A stretch of DNA of 64,000 nt from Methylomonas sp. (GTDB lineage Bacteria; Pseudomonadota; Gammaproteobacteria; Methylococcales; Methylomonadaceae): positions 1-64,000 of the forward strand of contig PESC01000032.1 of the NCBI GenBank assembly GCA_002929135.1, given 5' to 3'. This document shows, one piece after another, positions 30,409 to 41,114 of the stretch (positions are counted from its first letter, which is position 1; each line of letters starts with the position of its first letter). A program made the translations under genes and the position numbers. A model generated the notes under the pieces. It searched no databases, was not told the DNA's origin, and saw nothing but the letters and a program-made list of their open reading frames with translations.

Positions 30409-33087
30409 ATGTCCAGATTCCGCTTTCTTTACCGATGTGCTGCATTCCTTTGTCAGGTGTTGATCTTGGCCACCTGCGTATTGCTGGCACAAACGGTAGT
30501 GATGCAGGGCATGCAATGGTGGCTGGCCCACACCGGTGTCAGTACGGCGCTGTTGCCGTGGCTGGATGTCATGGCCGTCACCGTACTGATCCTGCCGGGG
30601 TTTTATGGGCTGTTGTACTGGAACAGGCGTCGCTATCAGATGCAGGCCGCGTATCAGGCCGAGCTGTTTCGCCACAACCGGCTGATGAACGACCTCATCA
30701 AAACCCTGCCCGACCTGATCTGGGCAAAAGATGCCGAAGGCCGCTATCTGATGTGCAATCCGGCGTTCGAACGTTTCTTCGGGGTTCGGCAGGCCGACAT
30801 CATCGGCAAGGCCGACGCTGATTTCATCGAACCGGCCCTGGCTGATTTCTTGCAGCATCAGTACATACGGGTCAGGGCATCGACAGCAGCTCCGGTCGAC
30901 GAGCAATGGCAAACCATCAATTCCAGCCATTACCGGGCCTCGCTGGCAACCCGCAAAATCGCGATTCGCGATTCGCAAGGCCAGCTGACCGGCATACTCG
31001 GCATCGCCCGCGACATCACTGCCAGCCACAGGGCACAGGAAGAGCTGGAACTGGCGGCCAGCGTGTTCGACCATGCCGACGAAGCCATTCTGATTGCCGA
31101 CGCCGACGGCACCATCCGCGATGTCAATGCCGCCTTCGTCCGCATCTCGGGTTATGACCGTGCCGAGATCATAGGCCGCAATCCCCGAATGTTCGCCTCC
31201 GGCTTGCACGAACCGGGGTTTTATCAGGTGTTATGGCGCGATCTGGCCGAGCACGGCCACTGGCAGGGTGAAATCCGCAACCGCCGCAAGGACGGCGCCC
31301 TGATTACCGAACGTGTCACCATCAGCGCGGTGCATAACCAGGACGGCACGGTGCGGCATTACGTTGCCCTGTACACCGACATCAGCGAACTCAAACGTCA
31401 TTTCGACCAACTGGAATTCATGGCCCGGCACGACCTGCTGACCGGCCTGCCCAATCGCATGCTGATTACCGATCGCCTGCAACAAGCCATGCACAAGAAT
31501 CTGCGCCATGCCCGGACGCTGGTGGTGGCCTTCATCGACCTCGACGGCTTCAAGGCCGTCAACGACCTGTACGGCCACGAGATGGGCGATCATCTACTGG
31601 TTGCCATCGCCAAACGCATGAACCTGGTCTTGCGGGCTGGTGACACCCTGGCACGGCTGGGTGGCGATGAATTCGTTGTCTTGATCGACGAACTCGATGA
31701 GGTATCCACCTGTGAAGCTGTGGTATCACGGTTGATCGAACAAGCGGCGCTGCCGGTGCTGGTGGGTGAAATAAAATTGCAGGTATCGGCCAGCATCGGT
31801 CTTAGTGCCTTTCCGCAAACCAACGACATCAGCCCCGATCAGTTGTTGCGCCAGGCGGATCACGCCATGTATGCCGCCAAACTGGCAGGAAAGAACCGCT
31901 ACATGTTCTTCGATAATCAGGAAGCCGATCAGCAGCAGCGCCATCACACCACGTTGAATCGTATCCGCCAGGCACTGGAGGGCGGTGAACTGGTGTTGTA
32001 CTACCAGCCCAAGGTCAATCTGCGTAGCGGCCAGGTGATCGGTGCTGAAGCCCTGATCCGCTGGCAGCATCCCGAACAAGGCTTGTTGCCGCCCGCCGCG
32101 TTTTTGCTGAGTCTGCAATACGCCGATCCGTCGCTGGCGATCGACATCAGCAGCTGGGTTATAGCCACTGCCCTGCGGCAGATGAGTGCCTGGCAGGCCC
32201 AGGGTTTGATTCTGCCGGTCAGTGTCAATGTCGATACCCAGCATTTGCAGCAAGCCGATTTTGCCGAACAATTATGCCGCTTGCTGGCCGATCACCCGGA
32301 GCTGCCGCCCGACAGCCTGGGGCTGGAGATTCTGGAATCCAGCGCGCTGGAAGACCTGGCCCACATCGCCGACATCATCGCCACCTGCAAACGACAGCAG
32401 ATCGAAATGGCGCTGGACGATTTCGGCACCGGCTATTCGTCGCTGGCCTATCTCAAGCATTTGCCGGTCGATCTGTTGAAGATCGACCGCGAATTCGTCC
32501 ACCACATGGATGCCGATCCGCTGGATTTGTCGATTCTGAACGCCGTCATTGGTATCGGTAGCGCCTTTCATGCCCGGGTCATCGCCGAGGGCGTGGAAAC
32601 CGTGGAACAAGGCAATCTGCTGTTGTGTCTGGGCTGCGATCTGGCGCAGGGCTATGGCATTGCCCGGCCCATGTCGGCGGCAGACATCCCCGGCTGGGTG
32701 GCCACCTGGCGGCCCTATCCCGACTGGCAGGCACAGCGGCGCCTGGGGCGTCGCCATCTACCCTTGCTGTTCGCCATGGTGGAACACCGCGACTGGATAG
32801 CCAAACTGACGACTTGGCTGACGTCGCCAACACCGTCTACACCCAGGGTGCACGACTGCTCACTGGAACACTGGCTGAAGGACGACGGCGCGGTGTATTT
32901 CAGTCAGCAACCGGTGTTCGCCGAACTGCGCGAAACCCATCGCCAGTTGCACGACCTGGCTGGTGTGCTGATCGGCTGGCGGTCATCGCCCGATGCCGAG
33001 GACATAACGCTGGCCCTGAAAGAATTGCGCATACTGGGCGACAGGTTGTTGGTGCAACTGGAATCGTGCATTGCGCTCGATGAATGA
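30409..33087 (+). CDS. Membrane PAS-PAS-GGDEF-EAL protein with C-terminal CZB (zinc-binding)-like domain
   Basis: N-terminal TM; two PAS; LGGDEFVVL; EALIRWQ, DDFGTGYSSLAYLK, EGVET; C-term VEHRDWIAKL..VHDCSLEHWL..RETHRQLHDLAG. Confidence 0.88.
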   Translation: MSRFRFLYRCAAFLCQVLILATCVLLAQTVVMQGMQWWLAHTGVSTALLPWLDVMAVTVLILPGFYGLLYWNRRRYQMQAAYQAELFRHNRLMNDLIKTLPDLIWAKDAEGRYLMCNPAFERFFGVRQADIIGKADADFIEPALADFLQHQYIRVRASTAAPVDEQWQTINSSHYRASLATRKIAIRDSQGQLTGILGIARDITASHRAQEELELAASVFDHADEAILIADADGTIRDVNAAFVRISGYDRAEIIGRNPRMFASGLHEPGFYQVLWRDLAEHGHWQGEIRNRRKDGALITERVTISAVHNQDGTVRHYVALYTDISELKRHFDQLEFMARHDLLTGLPNRMLITDRLQQAMHKNLRHARTLVVAFIDLDGFKAVNDLYGHEMGDHLLVAIAKRMNLVLRAGDTLARLGGDEFVVLIDELDEVSTCEAVVSRLIEQAALPVLVGEIKLQVSASIGLSAFPQTNDISPDQLLRQADHAMYAAKLAGKNRYMFFDNQEADQQQRHHTTLNRIRQALEGGELVLYYQPKVNLRSGQVIGAEALIRWQHPEQGLLPPAAFLLSLQYADPSLAIDISSWVIATALRQMSAWQAQGLILPVSVNVDTQHLQQADFAEQLCRLLADHPELPPDSLGLEILESSALEDLAHIADIIATCKRQQIEMALDDFGTGYSSLAYLKHLPVDLLKIDREFVHHMDADPLDLSILNAVIGIGSAFHARVIAEGVETVEQGNLLLCLGCDLAQGYGIARPMSAADIPGWVATWRPYPDWQAQRRLGRRHLPLLFAMVEHRDWIAKLTTWLTSPTPSTPRVHDCSLEHWLKDDGAVYFSQQPVFAELRETHRQLHDLAGVLIGWRSSPDAEDITLALKELRILGDRLLVQLESCIALDE

Positions 33088-33100
33088 CGGAGGCTGGACT

Positions 33101-36031
33101 ATGAACCAACCCTCCCCCGTGTTATCACCCTGGCTGCTGCAAGAAGGGCTGGCCGCCTCCAGCGACATGATCATGCTGTGCGATACCGATGGCCTGATCC
33201 TCTACGCCAATCCGGCTTTGTGCCTTGCAACCGGCTGGCAGGCCGATGACTTGCGGGGACAGTCGCCGACGCTATTCGACAGCCCGGCGATGGCGGCGGG
33301 CACGCTCAACGACCTGGAACACTGCCTGCGGCAGGGACTGTCCTGGTCGGGACGATTGCTTTATCGCCGACGCGCTGCCGAGCCGTTCCGTATCGCAGGC
33401 CAGACCACGCCGCCCGATAGCCGCGATTTCTGGGTGTTTGCCAGCATCACGCCGATCTTCGATGACAGTGGCAGCACCTTGCAGGGCTATCTGCAAATCC
33501 AGCGCGACATTTCCGCCGAGGTCAGGCAGCAACAGATCGAACGCCAGGCCCATGCCGATACCGCCGTCCGCCTGCGCATTGTCGATGTGTTGCAGCAACC
33601 CGTTCCGATTGAGCAGCGCCTGCGGCAAACCCTGGAGCTGCTGTTCACGCTGGAAGGCTTCTCGCTGCAATGCAAGGCCGGTGTGTTCCTGAAAGACCCG
33701 GATCACGATGTGCTCAACCTGTTTCTGCTGGAAGGCGAATTCAGCGAGGATTTCATTCGCCGCGAGCAGCGGGTGGTGTTCGGCGCCTGTTTATGCGGAC
33801 GCGCCGCCGTCAGCCAGACCTTGCAGGTGTCCGATGACTGTTTTTGCGACCCCAACCACGAGCACGTTTTCGACAACATGCAGGCCCATGGGCATTACAT
33901 CGTGCCGATTGTTTGGGCGGGCCAACTGCACGGCGTTTTGTTTCTGTACACCGACCCGTACCCGACCCGTGATGATGCTCGTTTGACCATGCTGCAACAG
34001 GTCGGCGATTCCATCGCTTTGGCATTGTTGCAGGAGCAGGCGCGGCAGACGTTGGAAATGGCCCGCCACGAAGCCGAACAGGCCACGCGAATCAAGGCCG
34101 AATTTCTGGCCAACATGAGTCATGAAATCAGAACGCCGATGAATGGGGTGCTGGGTATGCTGGAATTGCTGGCCGACACCGAACTGAGCCGTGAGCAGCG
34201 CGATTTGCTGCAAACCGCCGCGCAATCGGCTGAGGCACTGCTCGACATCCTCAACGATATTCTCGACTTCTCCAAGCTGGAAGCCGGTAAATTCGATCTG
34301 GAACACATCGAGTTCAATCTGGTATCGCTGGTCGAAGAAATATGTGCCTTGCTGGCTGGCCGGGGGCATGGTAAAGGCTTGGAGATTCACTGCTTCGTCC
34401 CGCCCGATTTGCCGAAACGCTGGCTGGGCGATCCCGGTCGTTTGCGGCAGATTTTGACCAATCTGATTGGCAATGCGGTCAAATTCACCGATCAGGGTGA
34501 GGTTTCGGTGTCCATCAGTCTGCAAACGTCGTCGGAGAGCGGGTCGGCGCTACGCTTCGAAGTGCGCGATACCGGTATCGGTTTGAGTGTCGATGCCCAG
34601 GCGCGGCTGTTCCAACCCTTCACCCAGGCCGACAGTTCCACCGCCCGCCGCTTCGGTGGCACCGGGCTGGGCTTGTCGATTTGCAAACAGCTCGTCACTT
34701 TGATGCGGGGCGTGATCGGCGTCGAAAGTGCACCGGGGCAGGGTGCCTGTTTCTGGTTCAGCCTGCCGTTGACGGCTGCCGATGACGCAGTGGGCAACGG
34801 CAGTGAAGCTGTCGATTTGACCGACATTCGTGTGCTGCTGGTCGATGACAACCCGACCAATTGCAAAATCCTGCTGCATTATCTCGGGCATTGGGGCATG
34901 GATGTCACCACCACCGACTGCGCGACGGCGGCGCTGGCGGAACTGGACAGGGCCGCCGGACAGGACGAAGCCTACGCCTTGCTGCTTAGCGATCTGCACA
35001 TGCCGGACATGGACGGCTACGCCTTGGCGTGGGCCGTCAACGCCAGTTCAGCGCTCGCTGCCATGCCCAAAATACTGCTGTCTTCAGGTGGTCTGGGCAA
35101 TGAAGGCACCCGGCGCGAACTGGGCTTTGCCCAGTGTCTGCTGAAGCCAGTCCGTCAGACACAACTGCGCGATGCCATTGTTCATGCCTTGGGCAAAGGC
35201 ACGGCAGCCGAGGCATCGCGCATGCTGGCGCACGAAATGGCCGATTTCAGCACCTGGCGCCTGCTAGTGGTGGAAGACAACCCGGTTAACCAGAAAGTGA
35301 TCGTGCGTTTGCTGGAAAAACTCGGTTATCGCTGCGATCTGGCCGATGACGGCCAGCAGGCGCTGGACAAACTGGCGCAGAACCACTACGACCTGGTGCT
35401 GATGGATTGCCAGATGCCGGTGATGGACGGCTATGAAGCCGTGCGTACCTTGCGCGGTCTTGAACTGGCCACTGCGGAGCGCCGCACCGTGGTGGTGGCA
35501 TTGACCGCCCATGCGGGCATCGATGAGCGCGAAAAATGTTTGAGCGCCGGTATGGATGATTTTCTGACCAAACCGGTCAACCGCGCCGCGTTGTCGGTGC
35601 TATTGGCCCACTGGCTGGCGCCGGTGGCCGGTGACATGTCCCTTGCCGTGAACCAGACAACCGATGCGGTGTCACCCGTCAGCGCCTGCTGGAACCGGCA
35701 GGCGGCGCTGAAACAGGTCGACGACGATCACGACCTGCTCGACGACATGATAGGGCTGTTTCTGGCGGAAGTACCCAAACGCTTGCAGGCGCTAAACCAC
35801 GCTGTCGCCAGCAATGACCTGGCCGCACTGGCCGATGCCGCTCATGCCATCAAGGGCATGGCGGCTCATTTCTGTGTCGATGATTTGTGCCAGCTTGCCG
35901 CCAGTCTGGAACAGCAGGCCAGACGGCGCGATACTGTCGACTACCGGCCACTGTGTCAGACTGTCGAAACCATGTTGTACGCCTTGGCGCATGCGATGCG
36001 GCAAGGCTGGGGAGATTCAGGAGTAATTTAA
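33101..36031 (+). CDS. Hybrid sensor histidine kinase PAS-GAF-HisKA-HATPase-REC-REC-Hpt
   Basis: NMSHEIRTPMNGVLGMLELL; GTGLGLSICKQL; receivers (LLLSDLHMPDMDG, LVLMDCQMPVMDG); Hpt AHAIKGMAAHFCVDDL. Confidence 0.9.
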   Translation: MNQPSPVLSPWLLQEGLAASSDMIMLCDTDGLILYANPALCLATGWQADDLRGQSPTLFDSPAMAAGTLNDLEHCLRQGLSWSGRLLYRRRAAEPFRIAGQTTPPDSRDFWVFASITPIFDDSGSTLQGYLQIQRDISAEVRQQQIERQAHADTAVRLRIVDVLQQPVPIEQRLRQTLELLFTLEGFSLQCKAGVFLKDPDHDVLNLFLLEGEFSEDFIRREQRVVFGACLCGRAAVSQTLQVSDDCFCDPNHEHVFDNMQAHGHYIVPIVWAGQLHGVLFLYTDPYPTRDDARLTMLQQVGDSIALALLQEQARQTLEMARHEAEQATRIKAEFLANMSHEIRTPMNGVLGMLELLADTELSREQRDLLQTAAQSAEALLDILNDILDFSKLEAGKFDLEHIEFNLVSLVEEICALLAGRGHGKGLEIHCFVPPDLPKRWLGDPGRLRQILTNLIGNAVKFTDQGEVSVSISLQTSSESGSALRFEVRDTGIGLSVDAQARLFQPFTQADSSTARRFGGTGLGLSICKQLVTLMRGVIGVESAPGQGACFWFSLPLTAADDAVGNGSEAVDLTDIRVLLVDDNPTNCKILLHYLGHWGMDVTTTDCATAALAELDRAAGQDEAYALLLSDLHMPDMDGYALAWAVNASSALAAMPKILLSSGGLGNEGTRRELGFAQCLLKPVRQTQLRDAIVHALGKGTAAEASRMLAHEMADFSTWRLLVVEDNPVNQKVIVRLLEKLGYRCDLADDGQQALDKLAQNHYDLVLMDCQMPVMDGYEAVRTLRGLELATAERRTVVVALTAHAGIDEREKCLSAGMDDFLTKPVNRAALSVLLAHWLAPVAGDMSLAVNQTTDAVSPVSACWNRQAALKQVDDDHDLLDDMIGLFLAEVPKRLQALNHAVASNDLAALADAAHAIKGMAAHFCVDDLCQLAASLEQQARRRDTVDYRPLCQTVETMLYALAHAMRQGWGDSGVI

Positions 36032-36034
36032 GCC

Positions 36035-37912
36035 ATGCATAGCGAATTCAATCTGCACGAACTCAAAACTGCCCAGCGTCTGCCGTCGCCATCCGGTACG
36101 GCGCTGGCCATCATGCGGCTGGTGCAGGATAGCGATGCCACCGTCGAAGCCCTGGCTGCTCTGGTCAAGACCGACCCGGCACTGACCTCCCGTGTTCTGG
36201 CCTTCGCCAACTCGGCCGAGCAGGGTGCCCGGCGACCGGTCGCCAGCATCCACGATGCCATCATCCGTACCGGTATGCTGGCGGTGCGCAATTTCGCCTT
36301 GAGCTTGTCGGTGCTCAGCCGTTACCGCAGTGGTTGTCCTGGGTTCGATTACGACGCTTACTGGAGCCAGGCGCTGGCCATGGCGGTGGCGGCTTCAACA
36401 TTGATCGCCCGCGAACGCACGGTGCCGCAGGAAGAGGCATTTACCTTGGGGCTGTTGTCGGACATCGGTCGTCTGGCGTTGGCAACTGCCTGGGCTGAGC
36501 AGTATGGCGACTGCCTGGGTTCGGCCAATGGCGAGGCTTTGCTGCATCTGGAGCGCGAGCGTTTTGCCGTCGATCACGAAGAACTCACTTTGCTGTTACT
36601 CCAGGACTGGGGTTTGCCCGCGATTTTTCTCGACGGTTTGAAAGCCAGTTTCGATCCGCCAGTGGCGCCTGAGGGCCGGGTCGAACGTTTGGCCCAGCAA
36701 CTGGCCATGGCTCGGCTCACGGCACGTTATTGCGTTGCCGATGACGACTACCGCGAAAAACTCATGCCCGCGCTGGCAGAGCTTGGCCCGCTACATGGCT
36801 TGAATGGTGATGTGTTGCAGGATTTTCTGGCCAGCATCGAGCAGGCTTGGTACCAGTGGGGGCGGATGATCGATGTCGGCACCGAGCTGCGTCAGTCCGC
36901 GCCCGATGACGTGGACAAGCAAAAAGCGGCGGCGGGGCTCGACATTTTGCTGGTGGACGACGACCCCATGCTGTTGATGCGGTTGTCGAAGCAACTCACC
37001 GCCGTCGGTCACCGGGTAGCGACGTGTCAGGACGGCGAAGCGGCGTTGAAGCGGGTGATAGAGCAAAAACCCCAGGTCATTGTCACCGATTGGCACATGA
37101 AGCCGGTGGATGGCCTGGCTTTGTGCCGTTCCTTGCGGCAGACCGAGATCGGCAAGGATATCTATCTGATCATGTTGACGGCCAGCGAAAGCGAAGACGA
37201 ATTGGTCGAGGCCTTCGATGCCGGTATCGATGATTACGTCACCAAACCGGTCAGCATCCGCATATTGCAGGCTCGACTGCGAGCCGGTCAGCGTATCGTA
37301 TCGCTGCAAGCCGAAGTGGAACTGGAAAAGCAGGCCATATTGCGCTACAGCGACGAATTGTCGTTGGCCAACCGCCGCTTGAGCCAGATGGCCAATACCG
37401 ACGTGCTGACTGGCCTGCCCAATCGGCGTTACGCACTGCAACGGCTGAAGCAGGAATGGGAGTCGGCGCAGCGTTATCATCGGCCCTTGAGCGTGCTGAT
37501 ACTCGATCTGGATCATTTCAAGTCCATCAATGACACACTGGGCCATGATGCCGGTGACATTGCGCTGATCCATGCCGCCAAAGTCATCCGCTCAGCCTGT
37601 CGTTCATCGGACGTCGCCTGTCGTCTGGGTGGTGAGGAGTTTGTAGTCATCGCCACCAATACTGACGGTGCCACAGCCGCCCGCCTGGCTGAACGCATAC
37701 GCAGCGCAATTCACAGTCGGCAACCGGATAGCCTTGATTTGTCAAAGCCCCTGACCGTCAGCATCGGTGTCGCCGGTTCCACGGCAGCGCTGTCGCAGAC
37801 CGATGCCGCTGCCGCAGGCTGGCAGAATCTGATGAAACTGGCCGACAAGGCCTTGTACCAGGTCAAGGCCGAGAGTCGAAACGCCGTCCGCCTGGCGGCC
37901 AGCCTGGTTTGA
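36035..37912 (+). CDS. HDOD-REC-GGDEF protein
   Basis: N-terminal HDOD (LVKTDPALTSRVLAFANSAEQGARR), REC (DILLVDDDPM..VIVTDWHMKPVDG), GGDEF (LGGEEFVVIATN). Confidence 0.9.
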   Translation: MHSEFNLHELKTAQRLPSPSGTALAIMRLVQDSDATVEALAALVKTDPALTSRVLAFANSAEQGARRPVASIHDAIIRTGMLAVRNFALSLSVLSRYRSGCPGFDYDAYWSQALAMAVAASTLIARERTVPQEEAFTLGLLSDIGRLALATAWAEQYGDCLGSANGEALLHLERERFAVDHEELTLLLLQDWGLPAIFLDGLKASFDPPVAPEGRVERLAQQLAMARLTARYCVADDDYREKLMPALAELGPLHGLNGDVLQDFLASIEQAWYQWGRMIDVGTELRQSAPDDVDKQKAAAGLDILLVDDDPMLLMRLSKQLTAVGHRVATCQDGEAALKRVIEQKPQVIVTDWHMKPVDGLALCRSLRQTEIGKDIYLIMLTASESEDELVEAFDAGIDDYVTKPVSIRILQARLRAGQRIVSLQAEVELEKQAILRYSDELSLANRRLSQMANTDVLTGLPNRRYALQRLKQEWESAQRYHRPLSVLILDLDHFKSINDTLGHDAGDIALIHAAKVIRSACRSSDVACRLGGEEFVVIATNTDGATAARLAERIRSAIHSRQPDSLDLSKPLTVSIGVAGSTAALSQTDAAAAGWQNLMKLADKALYQVKAESRNAVRLAASLV

Positions 37913-38121
37913 ACCGGCAAGGCCAGGGTTTCTCGTTCCCGCACTCTGCGTGGGGGTATGCGTGCCAAAGCTGCACATCGAATGGACGGTGGCACTATAA
38001 TTTGCCGCATTGAATTCCCCAAAAGTTCTTGTACGGCAGGTTCAAAACACCAAGGTCGGGCGCTTTTGAGGCAATCAATATCCATTCAGCAAGTTTCCCG
38101 CAATGACTATCCAGGTGTGTA

Positions 38122-40860
38122 ATGAATCCGCAATACAGCTTCTCATTCGATAAGGGCGACGGCAAAAACAAGGTGTTACTGGGCGGCAAGGGCGCCAATC
38201 TCTGCGAGATGACGCAACTGGGCCTGAACGTGCCGCCAGGCTTCGTGATAACGACTTCCACCTGTCTGCACTACCTGGAAAACAAGCAATTACCGCCGGG
38301 TTTGATGGACGAGGTGCGTTGGCAGATCAGCGAAATCGAGCGTAAAACCGGCAAGACTTTCGGTGGCTCGACCGATCCCTTGCTGGTGTCGGTGCGCTCC
38401 GGCTCGGCGATTTCGATGCCGGGCATGATGGATACCATCCTCAATCTGGGGCTGAACAAGCAAACCCTGGCAGCCTTGATCGAGGAAACCTCCGATCCCC
38501 GTTTCGCTTACGATGCCTATCGCCGCTTCATTCAATTGTTCGGCAAGGTTGGCCTCGGCATAGCCGACGAAAAATTCGACGAGTGTTTCAATGCCGTCAA
38601 ACGCAATGTCGGCATCAAGGCCGATGTGGCGCTGAGCGCCGACCAGCTTCAGGACATCAGTGAACTGTTCTTGCAGGTGGTGCGCGAGGAAACCGGCCAA
38701 CCATTCCCGGAAGACGTTTACCAACAGCTCGAAATCGCGGTCAAGGCCGTGTTCAACTCGTGGATGGGCCGCCGGGCGGTCGATTATCGCCGCGAATTCC
38801 ACATCACCCCCGACATTGCCAACGGCACGGCGGTCAACATCGTCACCATGGTATTCGGCAACATGGGTGACGACTGCGCTACAGGCGTCGGTTTCACCCG
38901 CAACCCCGGCACCGGCGTCAACGAAATGTATGGCGAATATCTGGTCAATGCCCAGGGCGAAGACGTGGTGGCCGGTATCCGTACCCCGAAGCCGGTGCAG
39001 GACATGGCGCAGGAAATGCCCGAGCAGTACCGCCAACTGGTGGCGCTGCGCAACAAGCTGGAGGCACATTACCAGGAGGTGCAGGATTACGAATACACCA
39101 TCGAACGCGGCGTGCTGTACTGTTTGCAAACCCGTAACGGCAAGATGAATGCGGCAGCGATGGTGAAAACCTCGATCGACATGGTGGCCGAAGGCCTGAT
39201 CACCAGGGAACGCGCTTTGCTGCGCATCAACCCGGAGCTGCTGGAGCAGTTGCTGCATCCGCAACTGGCCGCCGATCACGGTCAAAAAGCCCTGGCCCAG
39301 GGTTTGCCTGCATCGCCTGGCGCTGCCTGCGGCAAATGCGTGTTCGATGCCGACACCGCCGTTCGTCTGGGCAAGACCGGCGAAGACATCATTCTGCTGC
39401 GCGAGGAAACCAAGCCGGAAGACATTCACGGCTTCTTTGCTGCGCAAGGTGTGTTGACCAGTCGTGGCGGCAAGACCTCGCACGCGGCGGTGGTTGCTCG
39501 TGGCATGGGCAAAGCCTGCGTTGCCGGTGCCGAGGACATCAAGGTGGATGTGCGCGCTCGTCTGGCCATCGTCGGCGACATTCAGATCAAGGAAGGCGAT
39601 CTGATTACCATCGACGGCGGCACCGGCAATATCTATCTTGGCCGTCTGCCGACGCTAGCGCCGTCATTCTCCAGCGAGCTGAAAACCCTGCTGGGCTGGG
39701 CCGACGACATTGCCCGCTTGCGCGTCCATGCCAACGTCGATACGCCGGACATGGCGCGGTTGGCCGTCAGTTACGGTGCCAAGGGTGTCGGCCTGTGCCG
39801 TACCGAACGCATGTTCAATGCCGTCGACCGCTTGCCGCTGGTGATCGACATGATCCTGGCCAACGATACCGAACAACGCGAAGAAGCCTTGGCCAAATTG
39901 TTCCCGATTCAGCGCAGCGACTTCCAGCAACTGTTCGAGGCTATGTCGCCCCATCCCGTCACCGTTCGCTTGCTCGACCCGCCGATGCACGAATTCCTGC
40001 CCGACGAACGCCAGTTGATCGATGAAATTGCGGCATTGCAACAGTATTTGACGGTGGTCAGGGGGCAGCGGGTGACGCTGGAAACCTTGGGTCATCAAGC
40101 CAGCCTGCCGTCACCGTTCGACAGGCTGACCGAAGAAGTGGTGCTGGAAGCCATCGCAAAGAAAAACATGATGCTGGCCAAGGTGCTGGAGCTTTATGAA
40201 GTCAATCCCATGCTGGGGCATCGCGGTGTGCGCCTGGGTATGAGCTATCCGGAAATTTACAAAATGCAGATACGCTCGATTCTGGAAGCCGCCGCGTTGT
40301 GCATGAAGCAGCGTATCCCGGTCGAACCGGAAATCATGGTGCCGCAGGTCATCACCGCGCAGGAGCTGAGGAAGGTCAAACAGTTCGTCGACGAGATTCA
40401 GGCCGATGTTGAATCGCAGTACCGCATCAGTCTGACTTTCAAATTTGGCACCATGATCGAAACCGTGCGCGCCTGCACCCGCGCCGACCGGCTGGCCGAA
40501 ATCGCCGCCTTCTTCTCGTTCGGCACCAACGATCTGACCCAGGCTGCCTTCTCGTTTTCGCGCGAGGATGCCGAGAACAAGTTTCTGCCCTTGTACGAGG
40601 ATTCCGGCTTGCTACAGGATAACCCGTTCGAAACCCTGGACATTCAGGGCTTGGGCAAACTGATGAAAATGGCTGTGGAATGGGGGCGCGCACAGCGTCC
40701 CGATTTGAAAGTCGGCATCTGCGGCGAGCATGGCGGCCATCCGCAATCAATCCGCTTCTGCCACGACCTGGGGCTGGATTATGTGTCGTGCTCGGCGCCG
40801 AGGATACCGGTGGCGCGGCTGGCGGCAGCACACGCCAAACTGCTGGAAAGCCGGACGTGA
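38122..40860 (+). CDS. ppdK: Pyruvate, phosphate dikinase
   Basis: GGKGANLCEMTQLGLNVPPGFVITTSTC; GGKTSHAAVVARGMGKACVAG; FFSFGTNDLTQ; GICGEHGG. Confidence 0.98.
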   Translation: MNPQYSFSFDKGDGKNKVLLGGKGANLCEMTQLGLNVPPGFVITTSTCLHYLENKQLPPGLMDEVRWQISEIERKTGKTFGGSTDPLLVSVRSGSAISMPGMMDTILNLGLNKQTLAALIEETSDPRFAYDAYRRFIQLFGKVGLGIADEKFDECFNAVKRNVGIKADVALSADQLQDISELFLQVVREETGQPFPEDVYQQLEIAVKAVFNSWMGRRAVDYRREFHITPDIANGTAVNIVTMVFGNMGDDCATGVGFTRNPGTGVNEMYGEYLVNAQGEDVVAGIRTPKPVQDMAQEMPEQYRQLVALRNKLEAHYQEVQDYEYTIERGVLYCLQTRNGKMNAAAMVKTSIDMVAEGLITRERALLRINPELLEQLLHPQLAADHGQKALAQGLPASPGAACGKCVFDADTAVRLGKTGEDIILLREETKPEDIHGFFAAQGVLTSRGGKTSHAAVVARGMGKACVAGAEDIKVDVRARLAIVGDIQIKEGDLITIDGGTGNIYLGRLPTLAPSFSSELKTLLGWADDIARLRVHANVDTPDMARLAVSYGAKGVGLCRTERMFNAVDRLPLVIDMILANDTEQREEALAKLFPIQRSDFQQLFEAMSPHPVTVRLLDPPMHEFLPDERQLIDEIAALQQYLTVVRGQRVTLETLGHQASLPSPFDRLTEEVVLEAIAKKNMMLAKVLELYEVNPMLGHRGVRLGMSYPEIYKMQIRSILEAAALCMKQRIPVEPEIMVPQVITAQELRKVKQFVDEIQADVESQYRISLTFKFGTMIETVRACTRADRLAEIAAFFSFGTNDLTQAAFSFSREDAENKFLPLYEDSGLLQDNPFETLDIQGLGKLMKMAVEWGRAQRPDLKVGICGEHGGHPQSIRFCHDLGLDYVSCSAPRIPVARLAAAHAKLLESRT

Positions 40861-40902
40861 TGGCTGATAATCGCCAATCAATTTGAAATTTGGAGCTTGG
40901 TC

Positions 40903-41112
40903 GTGAGAGTTTATTCTGCTGTGATCGAACGCTGTCCCCAAACTGGGCTGTTTGTTGGCTTCGTTCCTGGTTTTTCTGGAGCACATGCCCAAGGTGCAAC
41001 GCTCGATGAGCTCAATCGCAATCTCCAGGATGTGATCGCCATGCTGCTGGAAGATGGAGAACCTCAGCTTGAGTCTGAGTTTGTAGGGATTCAGAACGTT
41101 GCTGTTGCATAG
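40903..41112 (+). CDS. hicB: HicB-family antitoxin
   Basis: VRVYSAVIERCPQTGLFVGFVPGFSGAHAQGATLDELNRNLQDVIAMLLEDGEP. Confidence 0.88.
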   Translation: MRVYSAVIERCPQTGLFVGFVPGFSGAHAQGATLDELNRNLQDVIAMLLEDGEPQLESEFVGIQNVAVA

Positions 41113-41114
41113 GC

